From Accumulibacter sp. (GTDB lineage Bacteria > Pseudomonadota > Gammaproteobacteria > Burkholderiales > Rhodocyclaceae): a DNA stretch of 53,292 bases. Position 1 is the stretch's first letter, and the number at the start of each line of letters is the position of its first letter. Position numbers and translations under genes: made by a program. The DNA is taken from contig NZ_JAMTDQ010000108.1 of the NCBI RefSeq assembly GCF_023806635.1, forward strand, positions 1-53,292. The letters are read 5' to 3'. This document shows, piece by piece, positions 36,301 to 45,638 of the stretch. Below the pieces are notes generated by a model. That model saw nothing but the letters and a program-made list of their open reading frames with translations, searched no databases and was not told where the DNA came from.

Positions 36301-37947
36301 ATGTTGCAGAAATCTGCCTCCTTCCCCGGAATTCAGGGCCCTATTGTCACGATCATCATGGATGGCTACGGCATCGCCAGGACGGATGTCGGCAGCGCCA
36401 TCGCTGCCGCCAGGAAGCCCACCTTGGACCGCCTCCTCGCCAGTTGCCCGAACGTCAGCCTGCGTGCCCATGGCACCGCGGTCGGAATGCCCTCCGACGA
36501 TGACATGGGCAACTCAGAAGTCGGCCACAACGCCATCGGTGCCGGCCAGGTCTACAGCCAGGGCGCCGCGCTGGTCGCCGACGCCATCGCCGCGGGCTCG
36601 ATCTGGCAAGGCGCAGCCTGGCAGCAGATCGTCGCCGGCGCCAAGGCAGGCCGCGGCGTCATCCACTTCCTCGGCCTCTTCTCCGACGGCAACGTGCACA
36701 GCCACATCGACCACCTGCGGGCGATGGTCCTGCGCGCGAAGGCGGAAGGTGTGCCAAGCGTGCGCGTCCATGTCCTGCTCGATGGGCGCGACGTTCCCGA
36801 AACCAGTGCCCTCGACTATGTCCTGCCGTTCGAAGCCTTCCTGGCGGAGGTCAGTGGAGCAGGCTTCGACGCCCGCATCGCCTCCGGCGGTGGCCGCATG
36901 AGCATCACCATGGACCGCTACGAGGCGAACTGGAACATGGTCGAGCGTGGCTGGCATACGCACGTCCTCGGTGAGGGCGAGCAGCACGCCAGCGCGTCGC
37001 TGGCGATCGAGTCGCTGCGTGCGCGCTCGCCGGCAACGATCGACCAGGATCTGCCGCCGTTCGTGATCGCCAGCGACGGCCAGCCGGTCGGCGCCATCGA
37101 GGACGGTGACTCGGTCGTCTTCTTCAACTTCCGCGGTGACCGCGCGATCGAGATCACACGTGCCTTCGAGGAGGCCGACTTCGACAAGTTCGACCGCGTC
37201 CGCCTGCCGCGCGTCACCTATGCCGGAATGTTGCAGTACGACGGCGACCTCAAGCTGCCGAAGCGCTTCCTGGTCGACCCACCGGCGATCCTCGACACCA
37301 TGGGCGAGTGGTTCGCCAAATCGGGAATCACCCAGTTCGCCTGCTCGGAAACGCAGAAGTTCGGCCACGTGACCTACTTCTGGAACGGCAACCGCTCGAA
37401 CAGGTTCGCTGGCGAGACCTACGAAGAGGTGCCCAGCGACGTCGTCCCCTTCGAACAACGGCCGTGGATGAAGGCCGCGGAAATCGCCGATGCGATGATC
37501 GCTGCCCTCAGGAGCGGCCATTACCGGACGCTGCGCTGCAACTTCGCCAACGGCGACATGGTCGGCCACACGGGGCACTTCCGCGCGGCGACGATGGCAA
37601 TCGAAGCCGTCGACCTGCAACTGGCACGCATCCTGCCGGTGATCGACGCGCTGGGTGGTGTGGCCCTGATCACCGCCGATCATGGCAACGCGGACGAGAT
37701 GTACGAGATCGACAAGAAGAGCGGGCAACCAGCCAGGAATGCGGACGGGTCGTTCAAGAGCAAGACCTCGCACACCTTGAACCCGGTGCCGCTGATCCTC
37801 TACGACAACGTGAGCGGCGGCAAGCTCGGCCTGACTCAGACCGCCGGCGCCGGCCTGTCGAACATCGCTGCGACGATCGCCAACCTGCTCGGTTTCGAAA
37901 AGCACGACAAGTGGGACGAGAGCCTGCTGACGGTCAAGCAGGTTTAG
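36301..37947 (+). CDS. gpmI: 2,3-bisphosphoglycerate-independent phosphoglycerate mutase
   Basis: 548-residue, metal-dependent enzyme that interconverts 3- and 2-phosphoglycerate in glycolysis. It is a member of the alkaline phosphatase superfamily. The N-terminal metal site is IIMDGYG (Asp21) and the phosphoserine nucleophile is Ser72 in DDMGNSEVGHNAIGAG. The second metal cluster is NFANGDMVGHTGHF and ITADHGNADEM near the C-terminus. Length is typical. It converges on pgk-tpiA, so three glycolytic enzymes cluster here. The first bases upstream hold a possible -10 element but no clear ribosome site beyond CAGGAATCC. Confidence 0.96.
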   Translation: MLQKSASFPGIQGPIVTIIMDGYGIARTDVGSAIAAARKPTLDRLLASCPNVSLRAHGTAVGMPSDDDMGNSEVGHNAIGAGQVYSQGAALVADAIAAGSIWQGAAWQQIVAGAKAGRGVIHFLGLFSDGNVHSHIDHLRAMVLRAKAEGVPSVRVHVLLDGRDVPETSALDYVLPFEAFLAEVSGAGFDARIASGGGRMSITMDRYEANWNMVERGWHTHVLGEGEQHASASLAIESLRARSPATIDQDLPPFVIASDGQPVGAIEDGDSVVFFNFRGDRAIEITRAFEEADFDKFDRVRLPRVTYAGMLQYDGDLKLPKRFLVDPPAILDTMGEWFAKSGITQFACSETQKFGHVTYFWNGNRSNRFAGETYEEVPSDVVPFEQRPWMKAAEIADAMIAALRSGHYRTLRCNFANGDMVGHTGHFRAATMAIEAVDLQLARILPVIDALGGVALITADHGNADEMYEIDKKSGQPARNADGSFKSKTSHTLNPVPLILYDNVSGGKLGLTQTAGAGLSNIAATIANLLGFEKHDKWDESLLTVKQV

Positions 37948-38171
37948 CGGAGGAAAGCGCGCGGGACGCGCCAGCAGCCACAACTCCGGCTCGAGGCCGA
38001 AGTCCCGCGTGCAGATGTTGCGAAACGAAGCCTGCCCGGCTGGCCGAAGTCATCCGGCCTGACGCTGCCGAACGGTGCGCCCGGGGCGTTCGTGGCTTCA
38101 ACGCTGCGGTTCCCGGCCGATGGATCGGAGACAGTCGCGCGTCGAGGATGAAGCCGCCGGTTCTCCCCGGC

Positions 38172-38206
38172 GGCGCGCGGCAGCCGCATCGGCGCTGCCG
38201 CGCGCC
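38172..38206. repeat. Perfect 12-bp inverted repeat between gpmI and tpiA
   Basis: GGCGCGCGGCAG (38172-38183) and CTGCCGCGCGCC (38195-38206) form a perfect 12-bp stem with an 11-nt loop. It sits between converging genes and can form the same hairpin in both transcripts. No T run follows on either strand, so it is either a factor-dependent terminator aid or an mRNA-stabilising element. Confidence 0.7.
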
Positions 38207-38229
38207 GATGTGGGCCGCCGCGCCCGTGC

Positions 38230-38997
38230 TTACTTGTCGAGAACCTCGCCCGGACGGACGATACCCAGGAACGAGTCCGCCTTCAGTGCCGCACCACCGA
38301 TCAACCCGCCGTCGATGTCCTTCTGTGCCAGCAGGCCGGCAGCGTTCTCGGGTTTCATCGAACCGCCGTACTGAATGCTGATCGACTGGGCAACGCTGTC
38401 GCCGTAGAGCTTCGCCAGCAGGCCGCGGACGAAGGCGTGCGCTTCCTGCGCCTCGTCGTCGCTGGCGGTGACACCGGTGCCGATGGCCCAAACCGGCTCG
38501 TAGGCGATCACCGTGGACAGGGCATCTTCGGCTGAGAGACCGGCGTAGGCGCCGTTGACCTGCGTCGTCAGAACGCTTTCAAGGCGGCCTTCCTTGCGCT
38601 CGGCGAGCGTCTCGCCGATGCAGACGATCGGCTTCATGGCGAGCGAGAGGACCTTCCGGACCTTCTTGTTGACCGTCTCGTCGGTCTCGCCGAAGTAGCT
38701 GCGCTGCTCGGAGTGGCCAATGATCACGTACTCGACACCGATCTCCTTGAGCATGTCGGCGCTGACCTTGCCGGTGAAGGCACCCTGGTTCTCCCAGTGC
38801 ACATCCTGCGCGGCGAGCTTGACGTTGCTCCCCTGCAGCACTTCGGCCACCTTCGCCAACGCGAGGTGGGTCGGGGCGATCGCGACGACCACCTGCTTGA
38901 CGTCCCTGGCGGCGGCGACCACTTCAGCAGCCAGCTTCACGGACTCGGCAACGGTCTTGTTCATCTTCCAGTTGCCGGCGATTACGATTTTGCGCAT
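38230..38997 (-). CDS. tpiA: Triose-phosphate isomerase
   Basis: 255-residue TIM-barrel enzyme interconverting dihydroxyacetone phosphate and glyceraldehyde 3-phosphate. Catalytic residues are in AGNWKMN (Asn9, Lys11), IIGHSEQR (His near 95) and AYEPVWAIGTG (Glu near 167), and the phosphate loop is SIQYGGSMKPEN. It starts 75 nt after the pgk stop on the same strand, so a pgk-tpiA operon is likely. The start at 38997 gives the standard MRKIVIAGNWKMN. Confidence 0.98.
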   Translation of the reverse strand: MRKIVIAGNWKMNKTVAESVKLAAEVVAAARDVKQVVVAIAPTHLALAKVAEVLQGSNVKLAAQDVHWENQGAFTGKVSADMLKEIGVEYVIIGHSEQRSYFGETDETVNKKVRKVLSLAMKPIVCIGETLAERKEGRLESVLTTQVNGAYAGLSAEDALSTVIAYEPVWAIGTGVTASDDEAQEAHAFVRGLLAKLYGDSVAQSISIQYGGSMKPENAAGLLAQKDIDGGLIGGAALKADSFLGIVRPGEVLDK

Positions 38998-39071
38998 GGT
39001 ATTCCTCGATGTTGTATGGCGGGGATGACTGGCGAAGCCGAGCGGCCCCGGCCTTGCCGGGGCCGTCGGCA

Positions 39072-40328
39072 TCACTTCTCGGAGAGCGCGGCAACGCCGG
39101 GCAGGATCTTGCCTTCCAGATACTCGAGCGAAGCGCCGCCGCCGGTGGAGCTGTGCGTGACCTTCTTGTCGGCACCGTATTTCTTCGCCGCGGTGGCCGT
39201 GTCACCGCCGCCGATGACGGTGATCGCACCCGCCGCGGTCGCCTCGACGACCGCCTGCGCCATCGCGCGCGTGCCGGCCTCGAACTTCTCGAACTCGAAG
39301 ACGCCCGCCGGACCATTCCAGATGATCGTCCTCGCCTTCCTGATGGCGTCGCTGAAGATGCGCGTCGACTCGGGACCGCAGTCGAGCCCCAGCCAGCCGT
39401 CCGGAATTCCGTCGACATCGTTGGCCGTGCCCGTGTTGGCATTGGCGTCGAACTTGTCGCCGATGACGAAATCGACCGGCAGGAGGATCTCCTTGCCTTT
39501 CTCGCGCGCTTTCTCCATCAGGCCAGTTACCAGCTTGGCGCCTTCTTCGTCAAACAGCGAGTTGCCGATCGGCATTCCCGACAGTACCTTCTTGAAGGTA
39601 AAGGCCATGCCGCCGCCGATGATGATCTGGTCGGCCTTGTCGAGCAGGTTGTTGATCAGCTGGATCTTGTCGGCAACCTTGGCGCCGCCGAGGATTGCCA
39701 GCAGTGGCCGCTGCGGCGACTCGAGAACGGCCGAGAACGCCGCCAGTTCCTTGTTCATCAGGTAGCCGGAAGCGCGTTCAGGAAGTTGCACGCCGGTCAT
39801 CGACGAATGGTCACGGTGCGCCGTACCGAAGGCATCGTTGATATAGACGTCGGCGAGCCGGGTGAGCGAAGCTCGAAACGCCTTGACGTCGTCCGGGCTG
39901 GCCTTCAGCTTGGTGACCGTCCCGTCGGCATTGGTGACGCTGGCCTTGCCCTCCTCCTCGATGTGGAAGCGCAGGTTCTCGAGCAGTATGACCTCGCCCG
40001 GCTTGATCTGGGCGCAGGCGGCCTCGACTTCGGGGCCGACGCAGTCGGGCAGGAACTTCACCGGCCGCCCGAGCAGACCCTCGAGGGCGACGGCCACCGG
40101 CGCCAGGCTGAACTGGGGGTTCGCCTTGCCGTCCGGACGGCCCAGATGTGACATCAGGATGACGGCCGCCCCCTTCTCCAGGGCATGTTTGATCGTCGGC
40201 AGCGCGGCCTCGATGCGTTTGGTGTTGGTGATCGCACCGGTCACCTTGTCCTGGGGAACGTTGAAATCGACGCGGATCAGGGCGCGCTTGCCTTCGAGCG
40301 CGAGATCTTCGATGAACAGTTTGGACAT
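39072..40328 (-). CDS. pgk: Phosphoglycerate kinase
   Basis: 418-residue two-domain kinase making ATP from 1,3-bisphosphoglycerate. Substrate-binding segments are [10 protein letters not shown] (residues 19-28), [14 protein letters not shown] (about 60-73) and [13 protein letters not shown]; the nucleotide part has [27 protein letters not shown] and [13 protein letters not shown]. The start at 40328 is preceded by a GAGGAA ribosome site. About 220 nt separate it from the PLD-like gene upstream, with no other gene seen there. Probably co-transcribed with tpiA. Confidence 0.98.
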   Translation of the reverse strand: MSKLFIEDLALEGKRALIRVDFNVPQDKVTGAITNTKRIEAALPTIKHALEKGAAVILMSHLGRPDGKANPQFSLAPVAVALEGLLGRPVKFLPDCVGPEVEAACAQIKPGEVILLENLRFHIEEEGKASVTNADGTVTKLKASPDDVKAFRASLTRLADVYINDAFGTAHRDHSSMTGVQLPERASGYLMNKELAAFSAVLESPQRPLLAILGGAKVADKIQLINNLLDKADQIIIGGGMAFTFKKVLSGMPIGNSLFDEEGAKLVTGLMEKAREKGKEILLPVDFVIGDKFDANANTGTANDVDGIPDGWLGLDCGPESTRIFSDAIRKARTIIWNGPAGVFEFEKFEAGTRAMAQAVVEATAAGAITVIGGGDTATAAKKYGADKKVTHSSTGGGASLEYLEGKILPGVAALSEK

Positions 40329-40551
40329 GATTTCCTCGAGAGTGAGTTGGTGTTGAGAAAAGCTGGAATCAGGATCGCGAAAGGCATGGTGTCTCCGTAA
40401 TGGATGTCGGACGACTTGACTGACCGCCGTCTCTTGGCCACCGCATTGCGCCAGTGCAACCGGTGGCAAGGCGCTTCGACCACGCAGACGAAGTATCCTT
40501 GGCGCCGCTCCTGGAGTCAATTGTCTATCGTCAGCCGGGCAGATCCGGCGC

Positions 40552-42147
40552 TCAGTAGTAGATCCTGAACAGCCTCTGGATCTGCTCGAATTCGTGCAGA
40601 TAGGCCTTCGCCACCTCGCGATGGGTCGCGAGAACGAGCAGGTCGTGCGAAAAGACCGAGGTGTTGTACCAGTTGAAGCTGCGCTCGATGACGGTCGCCT
40701 CGTCGATGATGCAGTACTTGGAATGGATCGGCGAGTAGGGCACCGGGTGATCGGTCTGCCCGTACACCAGGCCGACCGCGATGCCGGCGGTGCGCAGGCC
40801 CTGTACGGCGGGAAGCAGCGGGCGATTCAGCTCCTCGGCCATGGTTCGCTCGATGCCGACACGACCCTGCCGCGCCAGATGCCCATTGAGCAGGATGTGC
40901 ACGTGCACGCCGCGGTTCCTGGCATGGATCAGCGCATCGACGACGCTGTCGCCGTGCTCGCCGAGCAGGTTGCCGATGAGGAACAGCGTCAGCTTGATCG
41001 AATGCTTCGCCCGGTGGATTTCCGCCAGGATCGCATGGTGCGGACGGTAATACCTGCCGTCGAGCAGCGCCTGCCGGCCAAAGGTGTAGAGCAGATTGAA
41101 CGGGCTCAGTGGATCGACGCCATAGCGCTGATTGACGCCACCGCGTTCGCTCTGGAAGACGTTGTCGAGCAGACGGCAGACTCCCTTCGAGTGGAAGGTC
41201 ATGCCGGACTCCCAGTTCGCCCACCAGCGGTCGAAGGTGATGTTGAACGAGCCCAGGATGCAGTCCTCATCGTTGAAGATGATGAACTTGGTATGCATGT
41301 CCGGATCGACTTCGATCAGGTGGTGGTGCGGCGTGCAGAAGACGCCCAGCAGCTCGACGCCGGCACGCTTGAGGCGGGCGTAGTTGTCACTGTTGGTCAG
41401 CGTCATCTTCCGCCAGTCGACGATGCACTGGACCCATACGCCCTGCTCGCTGGCGTGCACCAGATGGTGGGTGAAGTCGTGGTCATCGATGCAGTCCACA
41501 CTCACCTTTATCGTGCAGAAGCGGTTCGGGTCCCGGTGCTTGCTGCGGATCACCTTGTCGATGTGATCATGGATGAAGCGCTTCGGATGGTACGGATGGT
41601 GCTGTTGGCCCTTGGTGAACTTCGGGATCAGGTGCAGCGAGTCGAAGTGGTGGTTGTACCAGTCAACGTCACTCTGCAACTGCCAGGCGTTGCATTCATG
41701 GGTGCGGTAGCCGTTGTGCGTCGCCCACTCGGAGCTGATCCTGCGGTACTGCGGTTGCTCGCTGCGCAGCTGCTGCCAGTCCATGAAGATGTACTCGAGC
41801 TGCGAAGGCAGCGAGTGTTCGTCACGGTGGACGACGAAGGCGAACTTGACGCAGTTCACCCGGCCGAAGCTGCGCGACTCGGGGTGGATGTAGAAGTCGC
41901 GCGTCCGCCGCTTGTGGTGGTTCCACTGGATGTCGTAGGGATCGGTGTCGACGATGTAGGTTTCGCAGATGCCATAGTCCCGATAGACCCGCAGGATCAC
42001 CTTGAGGTTGAGCTGGGCGCCGAAGGAGACATCGAAGATGATCTTGCCCCAGCGCAGGTAGAACTTCTCGTTGAAATCGTTGCTGCGCACGAACGAACCG
42101 CCGAGGTTTGCGTGCACCGGTACTGCGTAGTTCTCTGCCTTGTCCAT
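40552..42147 (-). CDS. Phospholipase D-like protein, two HxK motifs, novel N-terminal domain
   Basis: 531 residues with no signal peptide. The C-terminal two thirds (about 185-531) carry two PLD halves. Half 1 is HTKFIIFND (His285, Lys287) then GSFNITF; the Asp expected five residues after the Lys is Asn292, followed by Asp293. Half 2 is HSKYCIIDE (His475, Lys477, Asp482) then [10 protein letters not shown], intact. The N-terminal ~170 residues are rich in aromatic residues and beta-like ([44 protein letters not shown]) and match nothing I know. The family contains nucleases, phospholipases and synthases; the substrate is unknown. It lies 77 nt downstream of the CBM21/EEP gene on the same strand and is probably in one operon with it and the carbamoyltransferase. 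Confidence 0.85.
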   Translation of the reverse strand: MDKAENYAVPVHANLGGSFVRSNDFNEKFYLRWGKIIFDVSFGAQLNLKVILRVYRDYGICETYIVDTDPYDIQWNHHKRRTRDFYIHPESRSFGRVNCVKFAFVVHRDEHSLPSQLEYIFMDWQQLRSEQPQYRRISSEWATHNGYRTHECNAWQLQSDVDWYNHHFDSLHLIPKFTKGQQHHPYHPKRFIHDHIDKVIRSKHRDPNRFCTIKVSVDCIDDHDFTHHLVHASEQGVWVQCIVDWRKMTLTNSDNYARLKRAGVELLGVFCTPHHHLIEVDPDMHTKFIIFNDEDCILGSFNITFDRWWANWESGMTFHSKGVCRLLDNVFQSERGGVNQRYGVDPLSPFNLLYTFGRQALLDGRYYRPHHAILAEIHRAKHSIKLTLFLIGNLLGEHGDSVVDALIHARNRGVHVHILLNGHLARQGRVGIERTMAEELNRPLLPAVQGLRTAGIAVGLVYGQTDHPVPYSPIHSKYCIIDEATVIERSFNWYNTSVFSHDLLVLATHREVAKAYLHEFEQIQRLFRIYY

Positions 42148-42224
42148 GTCGAAAGTGACTGCCTGTCGTGTAAGGGCCGTCCGTTAGCCTGGGCAGCGGA
42201 GCAAGCCGTGAGAATGGGGCCGGA

Positions 42225-43727
42225 TCATGTCGGTTCGAAGGTCATCAGATAGCCGAGATGGTCGGACACCCTGCCGTAATCGCGGTCGGTGAAAACGCTG
42301 CGGGCTGACGTGATGCGCAACCGGCTGCCCTGGCGCAGGAACACGTAATCGATCCGCTGATCGTCGTCGAGGTCCTGCGGCCAGCCGGACTCCGCGGCTT
42401 CGAAAATCTTGCCGAACACCAGCGGGGAGGTCGCGGCAAGGTACTGGTCGCGATACTCGCGCGACTCGACGACCAACTGGTAGCCCAATGAGCCGGCCTT
42501 GATGTTGAAGTCGCCGCAGAGCATGCTGGCCGCGATCCCGTCGCCCGCCTCCTCAGCTGCCCAGCGGCGGAGATTGCCGAACTGCTCGGCAAAGCCGTCC
42601 TCCCACCAGCTCAGGTGCGACGAGAAGACGTTGAGCAGTCCAAAGCGCGGCACGCGCACCCGCGCCATGACGACCTTGCGCGAATGGATGCTGTAGGGGT
42701 CCGTGCTGCGCGAGACGTAGCGCGCCCGGTGGCTCTCGACCGGGTAGCGGCTGAGTACCGCCACCCCCTCCCGGTAGCGGTCGAAACCGAGATGCGACCA
42801 GTCGGTGACCAGTTGATATGGCGCTGCGAGCCGCTCGTTGATGATCCTCGCCGTGTTCGTCTGCCAGTCGCCGCGGCCTTCATTCCAGAGTTCGGCGACC
42901 TCCTGCAGGCAGACGATGTCCACCCCGAGTTCTTCGATCGCCCGCGCGATCTGTGACAGCTTGCGATCCTGCTGCTCCTCCTGACAACAGTGCAGGTTGA
43001 GGATCATCAGCGTCAGCGGCCGCCGCTCGACGACGTACTCGTGACCGTACGCATCGTCACGGAGCACGCCCCGCTGCCTGGTCTCACAGCTGATGCGGTA
43101 GCGCACGCGGAAGGCGTCACCGACCCGCAGCCCGGCCTGCCAGATCTGACAGCCGTAGTGGTTGGGGTTGCGTGCGTTGCTGAGGAACTCGCTGTCCCAG
43201 TAGTTGCGCCGGCAGCGGGCGTTCGACTGCTGCGTGCTTCGCCAGTCGTCGGTGGTCCATTCGATGCTGACGCGGCGCACGTCGAGGCCGCTGTCGACCG
43301 CCACGACCACCGGCAGCAGTCGCTGCTGGTCGGCCAGGCGGGGCTCGAAGCCGACGTTCAGCAGCGCGCAGCCGGCACCCGGCATGATCCCCGAGTCGGC
43401 CTGGATGCGGTGGTTCGCGCCGCCGTTGTTGTCCCAGTACTCGCTGCCGCCGGCGCGGTAGCGAACGGCGAACTCGACGTTGCCGGGCAGTCGTCGATCC
43501 TCGGCCAGGGCAACCGCCATTGTCGCCAGCCAGTACTCCTTCTCCGCGTCGACGGCTGCGTGGTAGGCCGCCGGCAAGCTGTGCCAGATGCCGTCCTCGC
43601 CCGCCCAGTGCACTTCGACGGTCTTCTCGAAAGCCAGGTTGTGCACCAGCAGCATGAACGACAGCTCCTGTTGTGCCGATTTCCTGCTGATGATGTTCCT
43701 TGCGTAGAGCAGTTTGATCTTGTTCAT
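42225..43727 (-). CDS. Endonuclease/exonuclease/phosphatase-family protein with CBM21-like domain
   Basis: 500 residues with no signal peptide. Residues about 21-108 match the CBM21 starch/glycogen-binding module of PPP1R3-type subunits: VHNLAFEKTVEVHWAGEDG at the start and VEFAVRYRAGGSEYWDNNGG at the end, with the ligand-binding WDNN. A second, weaker module of the same type seems to span about 139-231 (VSIEWTTDDW, FRVRYRI, DDAYGHEY). Residues 238-498 are an EEP hydrolase domain: LNLHCC, CLQEVAE (Glu276), SSHLSWW, LCGDFNIKAG (Asp406, Asn408), DQRIDYVFLR (Asp460) and VSDHLGY (Asp489, His490), all catalytic positions present. The start at 43727 overlaps the carbamoyltransferase stop by 4 nt (ATGA). 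Known EEP enzymes cleave phosphodiesters or phosphomonoesters. A glycogen-bound phosphatase is my inference. Confidence 0.85.
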   Translation of the reverse strand: MNKIKLLYARNIISRKSAQQELSFMLLVHNLAFEKTVEVHWAGEDGIWHSLPAAYHAAVDAEKEYWLATMAVALAEDRRLPGNVEFAVRYRAGGSEYWDNNGGANHRIQADSGIMPGAGCALLNVGFEPRLADQQRLLPVVVAVDSGLDVRRVSIEWTTDDWRSTQQSNARCRRNYWDSEFLSNARNPNHYGCQIWQAGLRVGDAFRVRYRISCETRQRGVLRDDAYGHEYVVERRPLTLMILNLHCCQEEQQDRKLSQIARAIEELGVDIVCLQEVAELWNEGRGDWQTNTARIINERLAAPYQLVTDWSHLGFDRYREGVAVLSRYPVESHRARYVSRSTDPYSIHSRKVVMARVRVPRFGLLNVFSSHLSWWEDGFAEQFGNLRRWAAEEAGDGIAASMLCGDFNIKAGSLGYQLVVESREYRDQYLAATSPLVFGKIFEAAESGWPQDLDDDQRIDYVFLRQGSRLRITSARSVFTDRDYGRVSDHLGYLMTFEPT

Positions 43728-45490
43728 TCGTCCTGGGCGTCGATCAGCTGTCGTTCGGCTCCGTCCTTGACCACCAGGACATCCTCCATCACCAGGTACT
43801 GCAGGTCGGAGCCGAAGAACATGTTGAGTGCATCGGTCGGCGAGCAGATCATCGGCTCGCCGCGGCGGTTCAGGGAAGTGTTCAGCACGACACCGTTGCC
43901 GGTGAGTCTCTCGAGTTCCCGCATCAGGTCGTAGTAGCGCGGATTGAACTCGCGCCGCAGAACCTGCGCACGCGAGGTGCCATCTTCGTGCACGACTTCG
44001 GGCACCCGTTCCTTCCAGCCGTTGGCAACCTCGAAAGTGAAGGTCATGAACGGCGCCGGATGCGCGCTGCCGAGCATCTGCGGTGCGACTGTATCGAGCA
44101 TGCTCGGGCAGAACGGCCGCCAGCGCTCGCGAAACTTGATCTGCGCGTTGATCCGGTCGGCGACCCCGGCAACGCTCGGGCAGCCGAGGATCGACCGCCC
44201 GCCGAGCGCGCGCGGTCCGAACTCCATCCTGCCCTGGAACCAAGCCACCGGATGGCCGGCTGCGAGCAGGCGGGCGACGCGCAACGGGACGGCGGTCAGC
44301 CGTTGCCACGCCGGCCGGGCCGGATGACGGGTGCAGGCGGCGATGATGTCCTCGTTGCTGTATGCCGGGCCGAGATAGACGTGCTCCATCTTCTCGACCG
44401 GCACGCCACGCTGCACCGAGACGTAGGCAGCTGCACCAACCGCCGTGCCAGCGTCACCGGAAGCCGGCTGGACGAAGAGTTCGCGTACATCCGGGCGGGC
44501 AATGATCTTCTGGTTGAGCTTGACGTTGAGTGCCCCGCCGCCGGAGAAGGCAAGGCGGCCAGTCTCCCGCAGGATGTCCCCCAGATAGTGGTCGAGCATC
44601 TGCAGCGACAGATCCTCGAACAGCTTCTGCATGCTCGCGGCGTAATGGATGTAGGGGTCGTCGGCAACGTCCCCCGCACGCTTCGGACCCAGCCAATCCA
44701 CCAGCTTCGGCGAGAAGTAGTACCCCTTGCCCGCTTCCTTGTAACGGCGGAAGCCGATGACGTTCGCGTAGCCCGTATTGACCGTCAGCTCACCGTTCGC
44801 GAAGCGGGCGAGGCGGGCGAAGTCGTAGCGTCCCGCATCGCCGTAGGGCGCCATTCCCATCACCTTGTATTCGCCGTCGAGCATCTCGAAGCCGAGGTAC
44901 TCGGTCAGCGCACCGTACAACCCACCCAGCGAATCCGGATCGTAGAACTCCTTGATCTTGTGGATCCGGCCGTTCTCACCGTAGCCGAAGAAGGTCGTCG
45001 CATACTCGCCCTTGCCGTCGATGCCGAGAATCGCCGTCTTTTCCTCGAAGCCGGCGCAGTGGTAGGCGCTCGCGGCATGCGCGAGGTGGTGCTCGACGGG
45101 TACGATCTCGGTCTTCCGCAGATCGAAACCCAGTTGTTGCAGACACCACTCGATCCGCCTGCGATAGCGATGGAAGCGGCGGTTGCCGGTCAGGATGGCG
45201 TCCAGCGCACGATCCGGAGCGTACCAGTAGCGCCGCGCATAGTGCCAGCGCGCCGGTCCGAACAGGCTGATCGGGGCAAAGGGAATGGCCACCGCATCGA
45301 CATCGGACGGCCGCATGCCGGCGAAATCGAGGCAGAACTTCGCCGCCTCGTAGGGCATCCGGTTCTTGGCATGCTTGTCACGCACGAAGCGCTCCTCCTC
45401 CGCGGCAGCGACGAGCCTGCCATTGCAGTAGAGAGCTGCCGAGGGGTCGTGCGTCAGCGCGCCGGACAATCCGAGTAGGGTCAGTGCCAA
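43724..45490 (-). CDS. NodU/CmcH-type carbamoyltransferase
   Basis: 588-residue O-carbamoyltransferase that transfers a carbamoyl group from carbamoyl phosphate to a hydroxyl of a sugar or other small molecule, via carbamoyl-AMP. The N-terminal Kae1/TsaD-like ATP fold has GLSGALTHDPSAAL (residues 7-20), VEHHLAHAASAYHCAGF (metal-binding His pair, about 132-148), GIDGKGEYATTF and LAFSGGGALNVKLNQ. The C-terminal carbamoyltransferase domain has WFQGRMEFGPRALGGRSI and ERWRPFCPSML, then NTSLNRRGEPMICSPTDAL. All family blocks are present. It leads a likely three-gene operon with the CBM21/EEP and PLD-like genes. The substrate is unknown and no glycosyltransferase is nearby. Confidence 0.93.
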   Translation of the reverse strand: MALTLLGLSGALTHDPSAALYCNGRLVAAAEEERFVRDKHAKNRMPYEAAKFCLDFAGMRPSDVDAVAIPFAPISLFGPARWHYARRYWYAPDRALDAILTGNRRFHRYRRRIEWCLQQLGFDLRKTEIVPVEHHLAHAASAYHCAGFEEKTAILGIDGKGEYATTFFGYGENGRIHKIKEFYDPDSLGGLYGALTEYLGFEMLDGEYKVMGMAPYGDAGRYDFARLARFANGELTVNTGYANVIGFRRYKEAGKGYYFSPKLVDWLGPKRAGDVADDPYIHYAASMQKLFEDLSLQMLDHYLGDILRETGRLAFSGGGALNVKLNQKIIARPDVRELFVQPASGDAGTAVGAAAYVSVQRGVPVEKMEHVYLGPAYSNEDIIAACTRHPARPAWQRLTAVPLRVARLLAAGHPVAWFQGRMEFGPRALGGRSILGCPSVAGVADRINAQIKFRERWRPFCPSMLDTVAPQMLGSAHPAPFMTFTFEVANGWKERVPEVVHEDGTSRAQVLRREFNPRYYDLMRELERLTGNGVVLNTSLNRRGEPMICSPTDALNMFFGSDLQYLVMEDVLVVKDGAERQLIDAQDE

Positions 45491-45638
45491 GGTAGGGAAT
45501 TCTCAGAGGATCAGGTTTTCCGCCCGGCAGCCAGGCGACTTGCGGCGCGGCGCAGCATACGGCGACAGTATACCCGCCGCGGCCGCAGTTCTGTTCGCCG
45601 ACGCGCAGCCGTGGCGCAAAAAGCGCCGGCAAAGACCC

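Noticed and set aside
40594-42252. 552-codon plus-strand frame opposite the PLD-like gene
   Set aside because: Antisense shadow; the minus-strand gene has two HxK motifs and proper coupling to its neighbours.
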